This document shows, piece by piece, positions 36,807 through 45,338 of a stretch of DNA of 64,000 nt. The DNA lies in NCBI RefSeq assembly GCF_030679875.1, contig NZ_JAUXSP010000021.1, positions 248,001 through 312,000 on the forward strand. Direction: 5' to 3'. The stretch is from Phenylobacterium sp. Lineage in GTDB: Bacteria > Pseudomonadota > Alphaproteobacteria > Caulobacterales > Caulobacteraceae. The position numbers were made by a program, and so were the translations under genes. The notes beneath the pieces are model-generated. The model did not search any database, was not told the DNA's origin, and saw nothing but the letters and a program-made list of their open reading frames with translations. The first letter of the stretch is position 1, and each line of letters starts with the position of its first letter.

Positions 36807-37100
36807 ATGTCCGCGGACGGCAACTGGAAGATCACGATCAACACACCGATGGGGGCGCAGACGGTCGACGCCGCCATCACCACCAATGGCGACACCTTCA
36901 CCGGCACGACCTCGGGCCAGATGGGCACGCAGTCCGTCGAAGGTAAGGTCAATGGCGACACCCTGAGCTGGTCCACCCAGATCACCTCGCCCATGCCCAT
37001 GACCCTGGAGTTCGAAGCCACGGTCGCCGGCGACACCATGAGCGGCAATGTGAAGCTGGGCGCCTTCGGCTCGGCGCCGATGAGCGGCGTCCGCGCCTAA
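36807..37100 (+). CDS. Small beta-rich hypothetical protein
   Basis: A 97-residue protein starting at ATG 36807 after a clear GGGGAGG site. It consists of short alternating strands rich in Thr, Gly and Asn, with a repeated pattern I-N-T-P-M-G ... I-T-S-P-M-P and G-D-T-F-T-G / G-D-T-L-S-W / G-D-T-M-S-G, three copies of a G-D-T-x-[TS]-x unit. This suggests a small beta barrel or sandwich. No signal peptide or membrane segment. Function unknown. A terminator follows 28 bases after its stop codon. Confidence 0.7.
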   Translation: MSADGNWKITINTPMGAQTVDAAITTNGDTFTGTTSGQMGTQSVEGKVNGDTLSWSTQITSPMPMTLEFEATVAGDTMSGNVKLGAFGSAPMSGVRA

Positions 37101-37127
37101 GGCGAGGCGCAGCAATACTGCCGGGAA

Positions 37128-37161
37128 GGCGGCTGCGTGCGCGCAGCCGCCGACCGCTTTT
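37128..37161 (+). terminator. Rho-independent terminator after the small beta-rich gene
   Basis: GGCGGCTGCG (37128-37137) pairs with CGCAGCCGCC (37142-37151) around a four-base loop, followed by GACCGC and then TTTT. The remaining ~230 bases before prfA hold nothing I can assign beyond a likely promoter area. Confidence 0.8.
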
Positions 37162-37393
37162 CAGCTGCGACCGTCCGCACGCAGCACGGCCGTCAGAGCG
37201 TTCATCAAGGACTTGGCCGACGCGAGTCGTCGCCTGCAAGCCCAGCCCCTCGGGCGCCAGGGCCGCCCGCGCAGGGGGCAAGCTCGACCACACGACATTG
37301 CAGCCTGGAACACGGGGCGAGTGGTTCGTCATTTGTCGGCGGCCGCCGCCGACGCTAGATAGGCGCTCTTCGTCCATCAGGTGCTTCAAGATC

Positions 37394-38470
37394 GTGCGAC
37401 TTCCCCAGGCCAGGCTCGACCAGGTGCTCGACCGCTACCATGAGATCGAGGCGCGGATGGGCGCGGCTGCGGATGGCGCGGAGATCGTTCGCCTGTCCAA
37501 GGAGCATGCCGAGCTGCGCCCCGTCGCCGAGGCCGTGCAGACCCTGGTGAAAGCCCGAGCCGAGGCGCCCGACCTGGAGCAGATGGCCGCTGCGGCCGAC
37601 CGGGAGATGGCGGGTCTGGCCCGGGAGGAGCTGGCCGAGCTCAACGCCCGTCTGCCGGAGCTGGAGCATCAGGTGGCCCTGTTGCTGGCGCCCAAGGACA
37701 AGGACGAGAACGCCTCGGCGATTCTCGAGGTCAGGGCCGGCACCGGTGGCGATGAAGCCGCCCTGTTCGCCGGCGACCTGTTTCGGATGTACCAGCGCTA
37801 CGCCCAGACCCGCGGCTGGCGGGTGGAGATCGACTCGGTCTCCGAGGGCGAGGTTGGCGGCTACAAGGAGATCATCGCCGCCATCACCGGCGACGGGGTG
37901 TTTGGCCGGCTGAAATTTGAGAGCGGCGTCCACCGGGTGCAGCGGGTGCCTGAGACCGAGGCCGGCGGGCGCATCCACACCTCGGCCGCCACCGTGGCGG
38001 TGCTGCCTGAGGTCGAAGACGTCGAGATCGAGATCAACGACGCCGACCTGCGGATCGACACCTACCGCGCCTCAGGCTCCGGCGGGCAGCACGTGAACAA
38101 GACCGACTCCGCGGTCCGCATCACCCACCTGCCCAGTGGCATCGTGGTGACCTCGTCTGAAAAGTCGCAGCACCAGAACCGGGCCCGGGCGCTGAAGGTG
38201 CTGAAGGCCAGGCTCTATGATCAGCAGCGTGAGGCGCTGGACACCGCCCGCGCCGACGCCCGCAAATCCCAGGTGGGGTCTGGCGACCGCTCCGAGCGCA
38301 TCCGCACCTACAATTTTCCGCAAGGCCGGGTCACCGACCACCGGATCAACCTGACCCTCTATAACCTGCCGAAGATCATCGAGGGCGAGGGCCTGGACGA
38401 TGTGATCGAACCCCTCATCGCCGAGGACCAGGCCGGCCGCCTGGCGGCTCTGGAAGACGAGTTCAACTAG
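37394..38470 (+). CDS. prfA: Peptide chain release factor 1
   Basis: RF1 recognises UAA and UAG stop codons and triggers hydrolysis of the nascent peptide. The 358-residue product has an N-terminal helical domain, the codon-recognition domain, and the catalytic G-G-Q at 230-232 within [10 protein letters not shown], near the E. coli position. GTG 37394 gives the family N-terminus R-L-P-Q-A-R-L-D. The gene that methylates this GGQ glutamine, prmC, lies downstream in the same orientation but is separated from prfA here by two genes. Confidence 0.96.
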   Translation: MRLPQARLDQVLDRYHEIEARMGAAADGAEIVRLSKEHAELRPVAEAVQTLVKARAEAPDLEQMAAAADREMAGLAREELAELNARLPELEHQVALLLAPKDKDENASAILEVRAGTGGDEAALFAGDLFRMYQRYAQTRGWRVEIDSVSEGEVGGYKEIIAAITGDGVFGRLKFESGVHRVQRVPETEAGGRIHTSAATVAVLPEVEDVEIEINDADLRIDTYRASGSGGQHVNKTDSAVRITHLPSGIVVTSSEKSQHQNRARALKVLKARLYDQQREALDTARADARKSQVGSGDRSERIRTYNFPQGRVTDHRINLTLYNLPKIIEGEGLDDVIEPLIAEDQAGRLAALEDEFN

Positions 38471-38474
38471 ACCC

Positions 38475-39680
38475 CTAGCCCCGGCGCCGCAGCCGGGTGA
38501 CGAAGCCGCCTGCGCCCTGGCGAACGCGGCCGATCGCGTCTGCCAGGGTGGTGGTCAAGGCCTTGCCCACCGTATCGGCCATGGTGGCGCCGCGCTCTCC
38601 CAGGGGGGCTTCGGGACCGGTCGTGGAATCCAGGGCTGTCTGGTGCTCAATCTCGGCGTTCAGCTCCGCGCCGATCAGGACGATCATGGATGAGATCCAG
38701 ATCCACATCATGAAGCCGATCACCGCGCCCAGGGAGCCATAGGTCACGTCGTAGCGGGCGACATTGTTCAGGAACCAGGAGAAGATCAGCGATCCGCCGA
38801 GCCACACCACGGCGGCGAAGACACCCCCCGGAATCACCCAGCGCCAGCGCGCCCTAGCCCGGCACGGGCCATAGCGGTACAGCAGGGTGAAGGCGCCGGC
38901 GGCGACAGCCAGCAGCACGGCCCATCTGAGCGGAATCCACACCGCCGCGAACCCGCCAAGTCCCAGCAGCGTCATGGCGATGGGCATGGCCACCAGCAGG
39001 CCGGTGACCAGGATCAGAAAAGTCAGGGCGCCGAAGGTGGCGGCATAGGTGATCGCCATCAGCTGCACGATGTTGCGCTTCTCCTGCTCGTCATAGGCGA
39101 TGTTCACCCCCTCCACGAGGGCGCGGACGGCGTTGCTGGCGGTCCACACCGAGACCAGCAGGCTGAAGGCGAAGGCGAGACTGAGGTTGGCCTTCCGCTC
39201 CACCGCGAGGCGGCGCATCTGGTCGCCGATGATCTCCAGGACATCCCCGGGTATGACCCGCGACATCTGCGCCAGTTGGGACTGCACCTGGCCAATGTCG
39301 GCGACCAGGCCATAGAGGGAGACAAACACCGCCAGGGCCGGGACGATGGCGAGCAGGGTGTAGAAGGTGACCCCGGCCGCCACGCGTGGGAGCTGATCAC
39401 GATTGATTTCGGCGACGGTGCGCCAGACCACATCCTTCCAGCCATGGAGCGGGATTTGTGTCGGATGGCCCGCCAGCCGTCCCCTGCCCGGCTCCTCGGC
39501 GGCGATCTGGATGGGGTCTGATCCCCCTGAACGGCTCATGCCGGGGGGCGGCTCCGGCGGCTTGCGACGGCGCCAGGCCGTCATGCCCGCCAGCAACAGC
39601 CAGGGGGCGACCGCAAGGCCGCGCCGTAAAAGCGCGGGGCCACGGGAGCCTTTCGGTGGGGGGGAGGAGTCGGCGGGCAT
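38475..39680 (-). CDS. YihY/virulence factor BrkB family inner-membrane protein
   Basis: A 401-residue integral membrane protein with about six membrane helices between residues 95 and 345. The family signature is visible as R-V-A-A-G-V-T-F-Y-T-L-L-A-I-V-P-A-L near 100 and a late Y-D-V-T-Y-G-S-L-G-A-V-I-G-F-M-M-W-I-W segment. It has a long proline-rich cytoplasmic N-terminus (1-80) and a basic tail. Older texts call this family ribonuclease BN in error; its function is unknown, with roles proposed in envelope transport. It lies on the minus strand between prfA and the MOSC gene, breaking a commonly contiguous prfA-prmC order. Confidence 0.9.
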   Translation of the reverse strand: MPADSSPPPKGSRGPALLRRGLAVAPWLLLAGMTAWRRRKPPEPPPGMSRSGGSDPIQIAAEEPGRGRLAGHPTQIPLHGWKDVVWRTVAEINRDQLPRVAAGVTFYTLLAIVPALAVFVSLYGLVADIGQVQSQLAQMSRVIPGDVLEIIGDQMRRLAVERKANLSLAFAFSLLVSVWTASNAVRALVEGVNIAYDEQEKRNIVQLMAITYAATFGALTFLILVTGLLVAMPIAMTLLGLGGFAAVWIPLRWAVLLAVAAGAFTLLYRYGPCRARARWRWVIPGGVFAAVVWLGGSLIFSWFLNNVARYDVTYGSLGAVIGFMMWIWISSMIVLIGAELNAEIEHQTALDSTTGPEAPLGERGATMADTVGKALTTTLADAIGRVRQGAGGFVTRLRRRG

Positions 39681-39755
39681 GGGTCTCAGGTCAAACCCCT
39701 AGCAAGCCACGCCGTTCCCCTTGTGAGGGCGCACGCCTTGCGGCAACAGAGGACC

Positions 39756-40559
39756 ATGGCCGGACACATTGCAGCCCTCTATCGCCATCCCGTCAAGGGA
39801 TTCACCCCTGAGCCCCTGGCGCGCGCCCAGCTGCAGGCCGGCGCGCCCTTCCCCTGCGATCGTCTCTATGCGGTGGAGACCGGCCCATCAGGCTTTGATC
39901 CGGCCGCGCCGGCCTTCGTGCCCAAGCAGAAGTTCGCGGTGCTGGCCGCCCTGCCCCAGGTGGCGCGGGCCACGACGCGCTACGACGAGGACAGCCAGAC
40001 GCTGAGCGCCAGCGCTCCGGGTCTGCCAGACCTGACCGCCTCTCTCGGGGAAGAGGCTGGGCGCCAGGCCTTCGCCAGCTGGCTGTCGCGGCTGCTGGGC
40101 GAGGAGGCTCGAGGGCCGCTTCGGGTCGTGCAAGCGCCCGGCCACCGATTCATGGACCATCCCCGCGGCGACGTCTCCATCGTCAACCTCGCCAGTGTCC
40201 GCGACCTGGAACAGAAACTCGGTCGGGAAATCGATCCCCTGCGGTTTCGCGCCAACATCTATGTGGAGGGCTGGCCGGCCTGGGCCGAAAACCAGTGGGC
40301 CGGCGCCCCCATGATGATCGGGTGGGCGCAGGCCCAGGTGTTCAAGCCCATCGTGCGATGCGCCGCCCCCGATGTGGATCTGGTCACAGGCGCGCGCGAC
40401 ATGGAGATCACCAAGGCCCTGTTCGAGCACTACGGCCACATGTTCTGCGGCGTCTATGTCCACGTCACCCGGGAGGGTGCGCTCAGCCCCGGCGACGCCT
40501 GCAGCCAGCCTGAGGCTGAAGACGCCCCCCGCTCTGCTGCGAAGGAAGCCAAGGCATGA
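39756..40559 (+). CDS. MOSC domain-containing protein
   Basis: A 267-residue protein with the N-terminal beta-barrel domain (MOSC_N; I-A-A-L-Y-R-H-P-V-K-G-F) and a MOSC domain at about 120-250. The latter contains a conserved cysteine in the segment F-K-P-I-V-R-C-A-A-P. Relatives such as YcbX and mitochondrial amidoxime-reducing component bind molybdenum cofactor via that cysteine, so a detoxifying Moco reductase is likely. ATG 39756 with an AGAGG site is preferred. Its stop overlaps the prmC start as ATGA, indicating co-translation. Confidence 0.88.
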   Translation: MAGHIAALYRHPVKGFTPEPLARAQLQAGAPFPCDRLYAVETGPSGFDPAAPAFVPKQKFAVLAALPQVARATTRYDEDSQTLSASAPGLPDLTASLGEEAGRQAFASWLSRLLGEEARGPLRVVQAPGHRFMDHPRGDVSIVNLASVRDLEQKLGREIDPLRFRANIYVEGWPAWAENQWAGAPMMIGWAQAQVFKPIVRCAAPDVDLVTGARDMEITKALFEHYGHMFCGVYVHVTREGALSPGDACSQPEAEDAPRSAAKEAKA

Positions 40560-41425
40560 GCCTGACCCTCTTGAAGGCCTGGGGACAGGCCAAGGCCCGC
40601 CTTGAAGCCGTCGGCCTGTCTGGGCCGGTGATCGACGCCCGCCTGCTGGTGGAGGCCGCCGCCGACGCCACGCGGCTGGATATTGTCACCGATCCCCACC
40701 GCCTGTTGACGCCGGAGCAGGAGACGCGGCTGGAGGACTATCTTACCCGCCGTTCCCGGCGGGAGCCGGTCAGCCACATCCTGGGGCGCAAGGGGTTCTG
40801 GAAGATCATGCTGCAGGTGACGCCGGATGTGCTGACGCCGCGGCCAGACACCGAATGCGTGGTGGACGCCGTCCTGAAGGCCACGGGAGAGCATGACCGC
40901 CTGTCGATCCTCGACCTCGGTGTCGGCTCGGGCGCCATCCTGCTGGCCATCCTGGCGGAGCGCGCCAACGCCCGGGGGCTGGGGGTCGACGTTTCCGAGG
41001 ACGCCCTGGCGGTGGCCCGGGACAACGCCGCCCATCTCGGCCTCGCCAGCCGCTGCGCCCTCCTGAGGGGCGACTGGGCGCACGGCCTGTCGGACGCCAG
41101 TTTCGACATCGTCACCGCCAACCCCCCCTACATCGCCTCAGAGGTGATCGAGACCCTGGAGCCGGAGGTGCGGGTGCACGAGCCGCGACTGGCCCTGGAC
41201 GGGGGCCCCGACGGCCTGGACGCCTATCGCCGCCTGGCGCCGGAGATCCTGAGGGTGCTCAAACCCGGCGGACGGTTCGCGGTCGAGATTGGTTATGATC
41301 AGAAGACCTCGGTCGAGACCCTGTTCCGCGAGGCTGGGGCCCTGGGCGTGACGACCCAGCAGGACCTGGCGGGACTGGACCGGGTTGTGCTCGGCGAAAA
41401 AAGAGCCTTGGAAACTCCGGCCTGA
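40556..41425 (+). CDS. prmC: Release factor glutamine methyltransferase PrmC
   Basis: PrmC methylates the glutamine of the GGQ motif in release factors RF1 and RF2. The 289-residue product has an N-terminal helical substrate domain, the SAM-binding motif L-D-L-G-V-G-S-G-A-I near residue 120, and the catalytic N-P-P-Y with Asn189. P-R-P-D-T-E-C is near residue 97. Length is normal. Translationally coupled to the MOSC gene by a four-base overlap. Its functional partner prfA is encoded 2 kb upstream. Confidence 0.96.
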   Translation: MSLTLLKAWGQAKARLEAVGLSGPVIDARLLVEAAADATRLDIVTDPHRLLTPEQETRLEDYLTRRSRREPVSHILGRKGFWKIMLQVTPDVLTPRPDTECVVDAVLKATGEHDRLSILDLGVGSGAILLAILAERANARGLGVDVSEDALAVARDNAAHLGLASRCALLRGDWAHGLSDASFDIVTANPPYIASEVIETLEPEVRVHEPRLALDGGPDGLDAYRRLAPEILRVLKPGGRFAVEIGYDQKTSVETLFREAGALGVTTQQDLAGLDRVVLGEKRALETPA

Positions 41426-41673
41426 GCCGCTACATCCCTAATTGTCTCCACCCAAATCGCCGGTGAAACAGGCCTGGATCCCGGCAATCGGGACATCGGC
41501 CAAGCCGGCAAGCGCCGCGTTGCGACGCGCGCTCCCAGGTCCGGGCGGATGACGGGGATAATTTACGTCTTCAACACGGAAACTTGGGCCAAGGCCCGAT
41601 CCCGAGATGAGGCTCACGCAGCCGCACGTCCTGAAGGTTTAGCCCAGGACGCGGCGCAAGACGGTTACCGAAT

Positions 41674-42528
41674 ATGAGAGATTTCAAGGGCATGAAGCGT
41701 CAGCGCGGGCGCAATCGCGGAGGCGGCGGGAACAAACCCCAGCAGCACAACGCGAACCGCGCCTTCGATTCGAACGGCCCCGACGGCGTAAAGGTGCGGG
41801 GCAACGCCCAGCATGTGTTCGAAAAGTACCAGCAGCTCGCCCGCGACGCCGCGTCGTCCAGCGACCGGGTGCTGGCCGAGAACTACCTCCAGCACGCCGA
41901 ACACTATTTCCGCCTGCTGCGGGCCATGCAGCCCCAGCGCTCACCCAGCGAAATTCTGGGCCGCGATCAGGTGAGCTCGGGTCTGGACATCGATTTTGAG
42001 GACGAGAGCGGCCAGGGCCTGCCCTATGCCTCCGACCCGCCGGAAGGCGAGGCTGAGCCTGAGGGCGAGGCCCGCAACGGTCGCGACCGGGACGAGGCTC
42101 GCCGCGAGGAACCTCGTCGGGATGAAGTACGCCGGGACGAACCGCGGCGGGACGAAGGTCGCCGCGACGAAGCCCGTCGGGACGAGAATCGGCCCCCTCG
42201 GCGCGACCGCTGGCGCGAACGCGACGAGCGCAGGGAGCGCAGCGAGCGCGGCGAACAACGGCCCGAGCGCGATCCCCTGGCCGTTGTCGAGCCGCAGGCC
42301 ACGCCCCTGGGCGCGCCGGCCTCTACGCCGGCCCCCGACGGCCCCATGCTGCGTGACTCCGAGGGCGGCGCCAGCGAGGCGCCGGCCTTCCTCCAGGCCC
42401 GCAGCCCCGAGCCCGCCAAGACCGAGGGCGAAGAGCCCGCCCGCAAGCCCCGCCGCCGCCGCGCCCCGCGCAGCTTCGAAGGCGGCGAAGGCGCAGCGCC
42501 CACAGCCAGCGAGACCGAAGAGGCCTGA
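41674..42528 (+). CDS. DUF4167 protein with charged pentapeptide repeats
   Basis: A 284-residue protein. The N-terminal ~90 residues are the DUF4167 domain (K-R-Q-R-G-R-N-R-G-G ... A-E-H-Y-F-R-L-L-R-A-M-Q), found in alphaproteobacteria next to prfA-prmC. It looks like an RNA- or ribosome-associated basic domain. From about residue 140 there are six to seven copies of a five-residue unit R-R-[DE]-E-x (bases about 42090-42190), then a proline/alanine-rich disordered tail with basic patches. The 248 bases upstream hold no gene I can support. Confidence 0.85.
   Translation: MRDFKGMKRQRGRNRGGGGNKPQQHNANRAFDSNGPDGVKVRGNAQHVFEKYQQLARDAASSSDRVLAENYLQHAEHYFRLLRAMQPQRSPSEILGRDQVSSGLDIDFEDESGQGLPYASDPPEGEAEPEGEARNGRDRDEARREEPRRDEVRRDEPRRDEGRRDEARRDENRPPRRDRWRERDERRERSERGEQRPERDPLAVVEPQATPLGAPASTPAPDGPMLRDSEGGASEAPAFLQARSPEPAKTEGEEPARKPRRRRAPRSFEGGEGAAPTASETEEA
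42090..42190 (+). repeat. 15-base tandem repeat encoding R-R-D-E-x units
   Basis: Within the DUF4167 gene about six 15-base units of the form CGNCGNGACGAANNN follow one another with third-position variation. The protein unit is conserved better than the DNA, so the repeat is under coding selection rather than a recent duplication. Confidence 0.75.
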
Positions 42529-42552
42529 GCGCCCCTCACCGTCCTGACATGA

Positions 42553-42586
42553 AGAACCCCGGAAGCCAGGCTTCCGGGGTTCTTTC
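42553..42586. terminator. Strong bidirectional terminator between the DUF4167 gene and the TonB receptor
   Basis: AGAACCCCGGAAG and CTTCCGGGGTTCT form a perfect 13-base-pair stem around a CCAGG loop, followed by TT on the plus strand and, read on the other strand, preceded by A-rich sequence. It lies between converging genes and can serve both. Confidence 0.88.
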
Positions 42587-42607
42587 GTCTGGGCTGAGGC
42601 GCTGGCC

Positions 42608-44665
42608 TCAGAAGGTGTAGCCCACCCCGAGCCGGAAGCTGCGGCCCGGAAGGGGCGCGAGGTCCTTGAGGAAGGAGGCGTGTTCCCGGGCCTCGGCGTC
42701 GTTCAGATTGCGGCCTTCCAGGAAAATCTTGAACCCGTCGGTCGGGCGAACCACCACCGAGGCGTTCAGCAAGCGATAGCCGTCCGTGGGCAGCTCGCCC
42801 TCCGTCACCCGGGTCTGTTCCCCCACTTGGCGAAGCTCCAGCTTGCCGGTCCACCAGCTGGTGGCGAAAATCGCTCGGCCCGCGGCCGACCAGGGCGGAA
42901 TGCGGGCCGGCGCGCCCAGGTCAGTGTCGCCGCGGACATAGTCAGCCGCGCCTTCCAGGGTGAAGCTGCGCGCCCCATCCTGCCAGAGGCGATAAGCCAC
43001 TTCGACCTCCCCGCCCCAGAACTCGGCGTCGGTCTGGCGGTAGGTGAAGATCGCGAGATCGCTTTCGGGATCCTCCGCGCCGGTGGGTCGCAGGTCGATA
43101 AACCCCTCATAGCGCACGGCGAAGGCGTGCAGGTCAGCGTCCCAGGGGCCGCCGTCATAGTGCAGGGTCGCGTCCAGGGCGTAGGAGATCTCGGAGTCCA
43201 GATTCGCATTCCCCACCTCGTAGGCGCGGGTGGCGATATGGGCGCCGTCGGCGAACAGCTCAGCCTCGGTGGGGGCCCGGGCGGTGCGCGACAGGCTCAC
43301 GCCGGCATACCAGCCCTGCGCCGGTCGCATGAAGGCGCCGAGGCTGGCCGAAACATTGTCGAACTCCGCCTTTTGCGCGGCGGTCTCCAGGGTGCGTCGG
43401 TCGAAACGCAGGCCGCCCTCAAGACCCCAGGTGTCACGATCCAGGCGCTGCAGGGTGAAGACGCCCGCCTCGTTGATCTCCACGGCCGGCACATAGGCTT
43501 CCTCGCCCTGGGCGTCGAAATCACGGGTCAGGGCCTGCAGGCCCACCGCGCCTTGCCAGCCGTCGCGTTCGGCCTGGACCAGCTCCAGCCGGCCTTCCCA
43601 GCCCTCGGACAGGAAGCGGGTCGCCGGCGCGCCGTCCTCAATTTCCACATGCTCATAGTCGGCATAGCCGCCGGAGACGCGCAGCCGCTCGAAGGGGCCG
43701 AGCGCCAGGTCCAGCCCGCCTCGCAGGTCATAGCGCGTCTGCTTCAGCTCGATGCGGACGCCTTCTTCCTCATGCCCATCATGATCATCGTCGTGACCGT
43801 CGTCGTCGTGGTCGTCGTCGTGGTCATCATGATCATCCTCATGAGCGTGCCCCGGGACGCCGTAGCGGCTGTCAGTCTGTTTAACCGACAGGCCCAGGAA
43901 GCCGCGCTGACCGACATAGGAAAGCCCGGCGCCGTATGATTCCAGGGTGACGGCGGTGTTTTCGACGGTGCTCGCCTGCCGACCCAGAAACTCTTCGCCA
44001 TCGGCAGCCAGCTGGCGGCGCGATTCAGCCGGGACCGGCACGTCATAGTCCTCGGTCTGGCGACGCAGGGCGTCGAGGCTGAACACCCACGGGCCGACCC
44101 CGGCCTTCAGCGCGCCTGAGGCCATTTCGCCGGTGTCGACGCTGGAGATCGCCCCCATGACGCGACCTTCGATCCCCTCCACGGGGGTCTCTGAAATCCG
44201 GTCGTCGATGACATTGACGACCCCGCCGATCGCCGAGCCGCCATAGGCCAGAGCCGCAGGCCCCCTCAGCACCTCGATCCGCCGCGCCTCCTGGGGATCG
44301 ACGGCCACCTGATGGTCGGGCGACAGAGCGCTGGCGTCCACCATGCCGACCCCGTTGGTCAGGACCAGCACCCGGGGGCCCGCCAGGCCCCGGATTACCG
44401 GCCGGCTGGCGCCGGGGCCAAAGAAGCTTGACCGCACTCCGGGCAGATCGCTGAGCGCCTCCCCCAGACCGCCGGCTGTGGCGGTATCCAGGTCGTCCCG
44501 GGTCAGGACGTCGACGCTGGTGGTCACCGAGTCGAGAGACAACGCATAGGGCGCCGCCGTCACCACCACTTCGGACACCTCATTGCCCCGCGCCGAGGTC
44601 TGGCTCATGGCCGGGCCCGCCGCGACCAGCAGGCCTGCGGAGGCGAGGAGAAGGGATTTGCGCAT
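42608..44665 (-). CDS. TonB-dependent receptor with His/Asp-rich loop, likely zinc uptake (ZnuD-like)
   Basis: A 685-residue outer-membrane receptor. A signal peptide (1-21, ending A-M-S-Q) is followed by a TonB box-like E-V-V-V-T-A, a plug domain and a beta barrel ending in the classic terminal phenylalanine (G-V-G-Y-T-F). Residues about 273-303 form an extracellular loop made almost entirely of His, Asp and Glu, a metal-catching feature of ZnuD-type zinc receptors. The gene is divergent from a Zur gene across a perfect palindrome, which strongly supports zinc as substrate. It ends next to a strong terminator. Confidence 0.9.
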   Translation of the reverse strand: MRKSLLLASAGLLVAAGPAMSQTSARGNEVSEVVVTAAPYALSLDSVTTSVDVLTRDDLDTATAGGLGEALSDLPGVRSSFFGPGASRPVIRGLAGPRVLVLTNGVGMVDASALSPDHQVAVDPQEARRIEVLRGPAALAYGGSAIGGVVNVIDDRISETPVEGIEGRVMGAISSVDTGEMASGALKAGVGPWVFSLDALRRQTEDYDVPVPAESRRQLAADGEEFLGRQASTVENTAVTLESYGAGLSYVGQRGFLGLSVKQTDSRYGVPGHAHEDDHDDHDDDHDDDGHDDDHDGHEEEGVRIELKQTRYDLRGGLDLALGPFERLRVSGGYADYEHVEIEDGAPATRFLSEGWEGRLELVQAERDGWQGAVGLQALTRDFDAQGEEAYVPAVEINEAGVFTLQRLDRDTWGLEGGLRFDRRTLETAAQKAEFDNVSASLGAFMRPAQGWYAGVSLSRTARAPTEAELFADGAHIATRAYEVGNANLDSEISYALDATLHYDGGPWDADLHAFAVRYEGFIDLRPTGAEDPESDLAIFTYRQTDAEFWGGEVEVAYRLWQDGARSFTLEGAADYVRGDTDLGAPARIPPWSAAGRAIFATSWWTGKLELRQVGEQTRVTEGELPTDGYRLLNASVVVRPTDGFKIFLEGRNLNDAEAREHASFLKDLAPLPGRSFRLGVGYTF

Positions 44666-44699
44666 GACGACGACCTGTTCTTAGAAACCAAGCCTCAGC

Positions 44700-44717
44700 G
44701 TTATGAAATAACATAAC
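44700..44717. promoter_or_regulatory. Zur-box palindrome
   Basis: GTTATGAAATAACATAAC has perfect 6-base inverted arms (GTTATG/CATAAC) and the GTTAT-A/T-core-ATAAC design of Zur operators in alphaproteobacteria. It lies 35 bases upstream of the receptor start and 51 bases upstream of the zur start, so one site may control both. Confidence 0.8.
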
Positions 44718-44767
44718 CAGGCGTCAAGCCGGTTGCGCATAAATTCGGAGATGATTAGCTGGTCTGC

Positions 44768-45253
44768 ATGGGAGTCGATTGTCACCACCCCGAAAGCGCG
44801 CAGCCTGGTCTTGAAGGCCTGGCCCTGGCCGACGCCGTCGCGGCGGCGGCCAACAAGTGCGAGCGCACCCGGGAGCGCCTGACACCGCCGCGCCGCCGGG
44901 TTCTGGAGCTGTTGCTCGAGGCTGATGGTCCCATGAAGGCCTATGACCTGATCGCCGCCTATGGACAGGACGGTGAGCCCGCCAAGCCGCCCACCGTCTA
45001 TCGCGCGCTCGACTTCCTCGAGCGCCTGGGCTTCGCTCACCGCATCGAGAGCCTGAATTCCTATGTCCCCTGCCGGATGGAAGGGAGCAGCCATCGGGCG
45101 GCCTTCCTGATCTGTGAGTGCTGCGGGACGGCGGAGGAGTTCGAACCGGACTTCGCCCCGCAGTTCGCCGCCGCCGAGGCGGCTGGCTATGCGGTGCGGA
45201 CCGTGACCCTGGAGGCCCGCGGCCTCTGCCCGGCCTGCAAGCCCGAGGCCTAG
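44768..45253 (+). CDS. zur: Zinc uptake regulator Zur (Fur family)
   Basis: A 161-residue Fur-family repressor. The winged-helix domain includes L-T-P-P-R-R-R-V-L-E-L-L and the recognition helix P-P-T-V-Y-R-A-L-D-F-L. The C-terminal half has the structural zinc cysteines in C-E-C-C-G and C-P-A-C, and a regulatory-site segment S-H-R-A-A-F. The early Cys and the A-Y-D-L-I-A-A-Y segment resemble Zur rather than Fur. Genomic pairing with a His-rich TonB receptor supports zinc sensing. It would repress the receptor when zinc is plentiful. Confidence 0.9.
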   Translation: MGVDCHHPESAQPGLEGLALADAVAAAANKCERTRERLTPPRRRVLELLLEADGPMKAYDLIAAYGQDGEPAKPPTVYRALDFLERLGFAHRIESLNSYVPCRMEGSSHRAAFLICECCGTAEEFEPDFAPQFAAAEAAGYAVRTVTLEARGLCPACKPEA

Positions 45254-45338
45254 CAATTTGGCGCCTAGCGTGAGGCTGCGAAGGCCCTAAGCTGACGCAG
45301 CGACATCGAACCGCTTCGCGCTCACCCCTTTCAGGTCA

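Noticed and set aside
42090-42190. Possible CRISPR-like repeat array
   Set aside because: The 15-base units have no spacers and are explained by in-frame R-R-D-E-x codons.
42680-43939. Open frame opposite the TonB receptor, including a valine/isoleucine-rich run
   Set aside because: The hydrophobic run is just the antisense of the His/Asp-rich loop; no start signal or homology.
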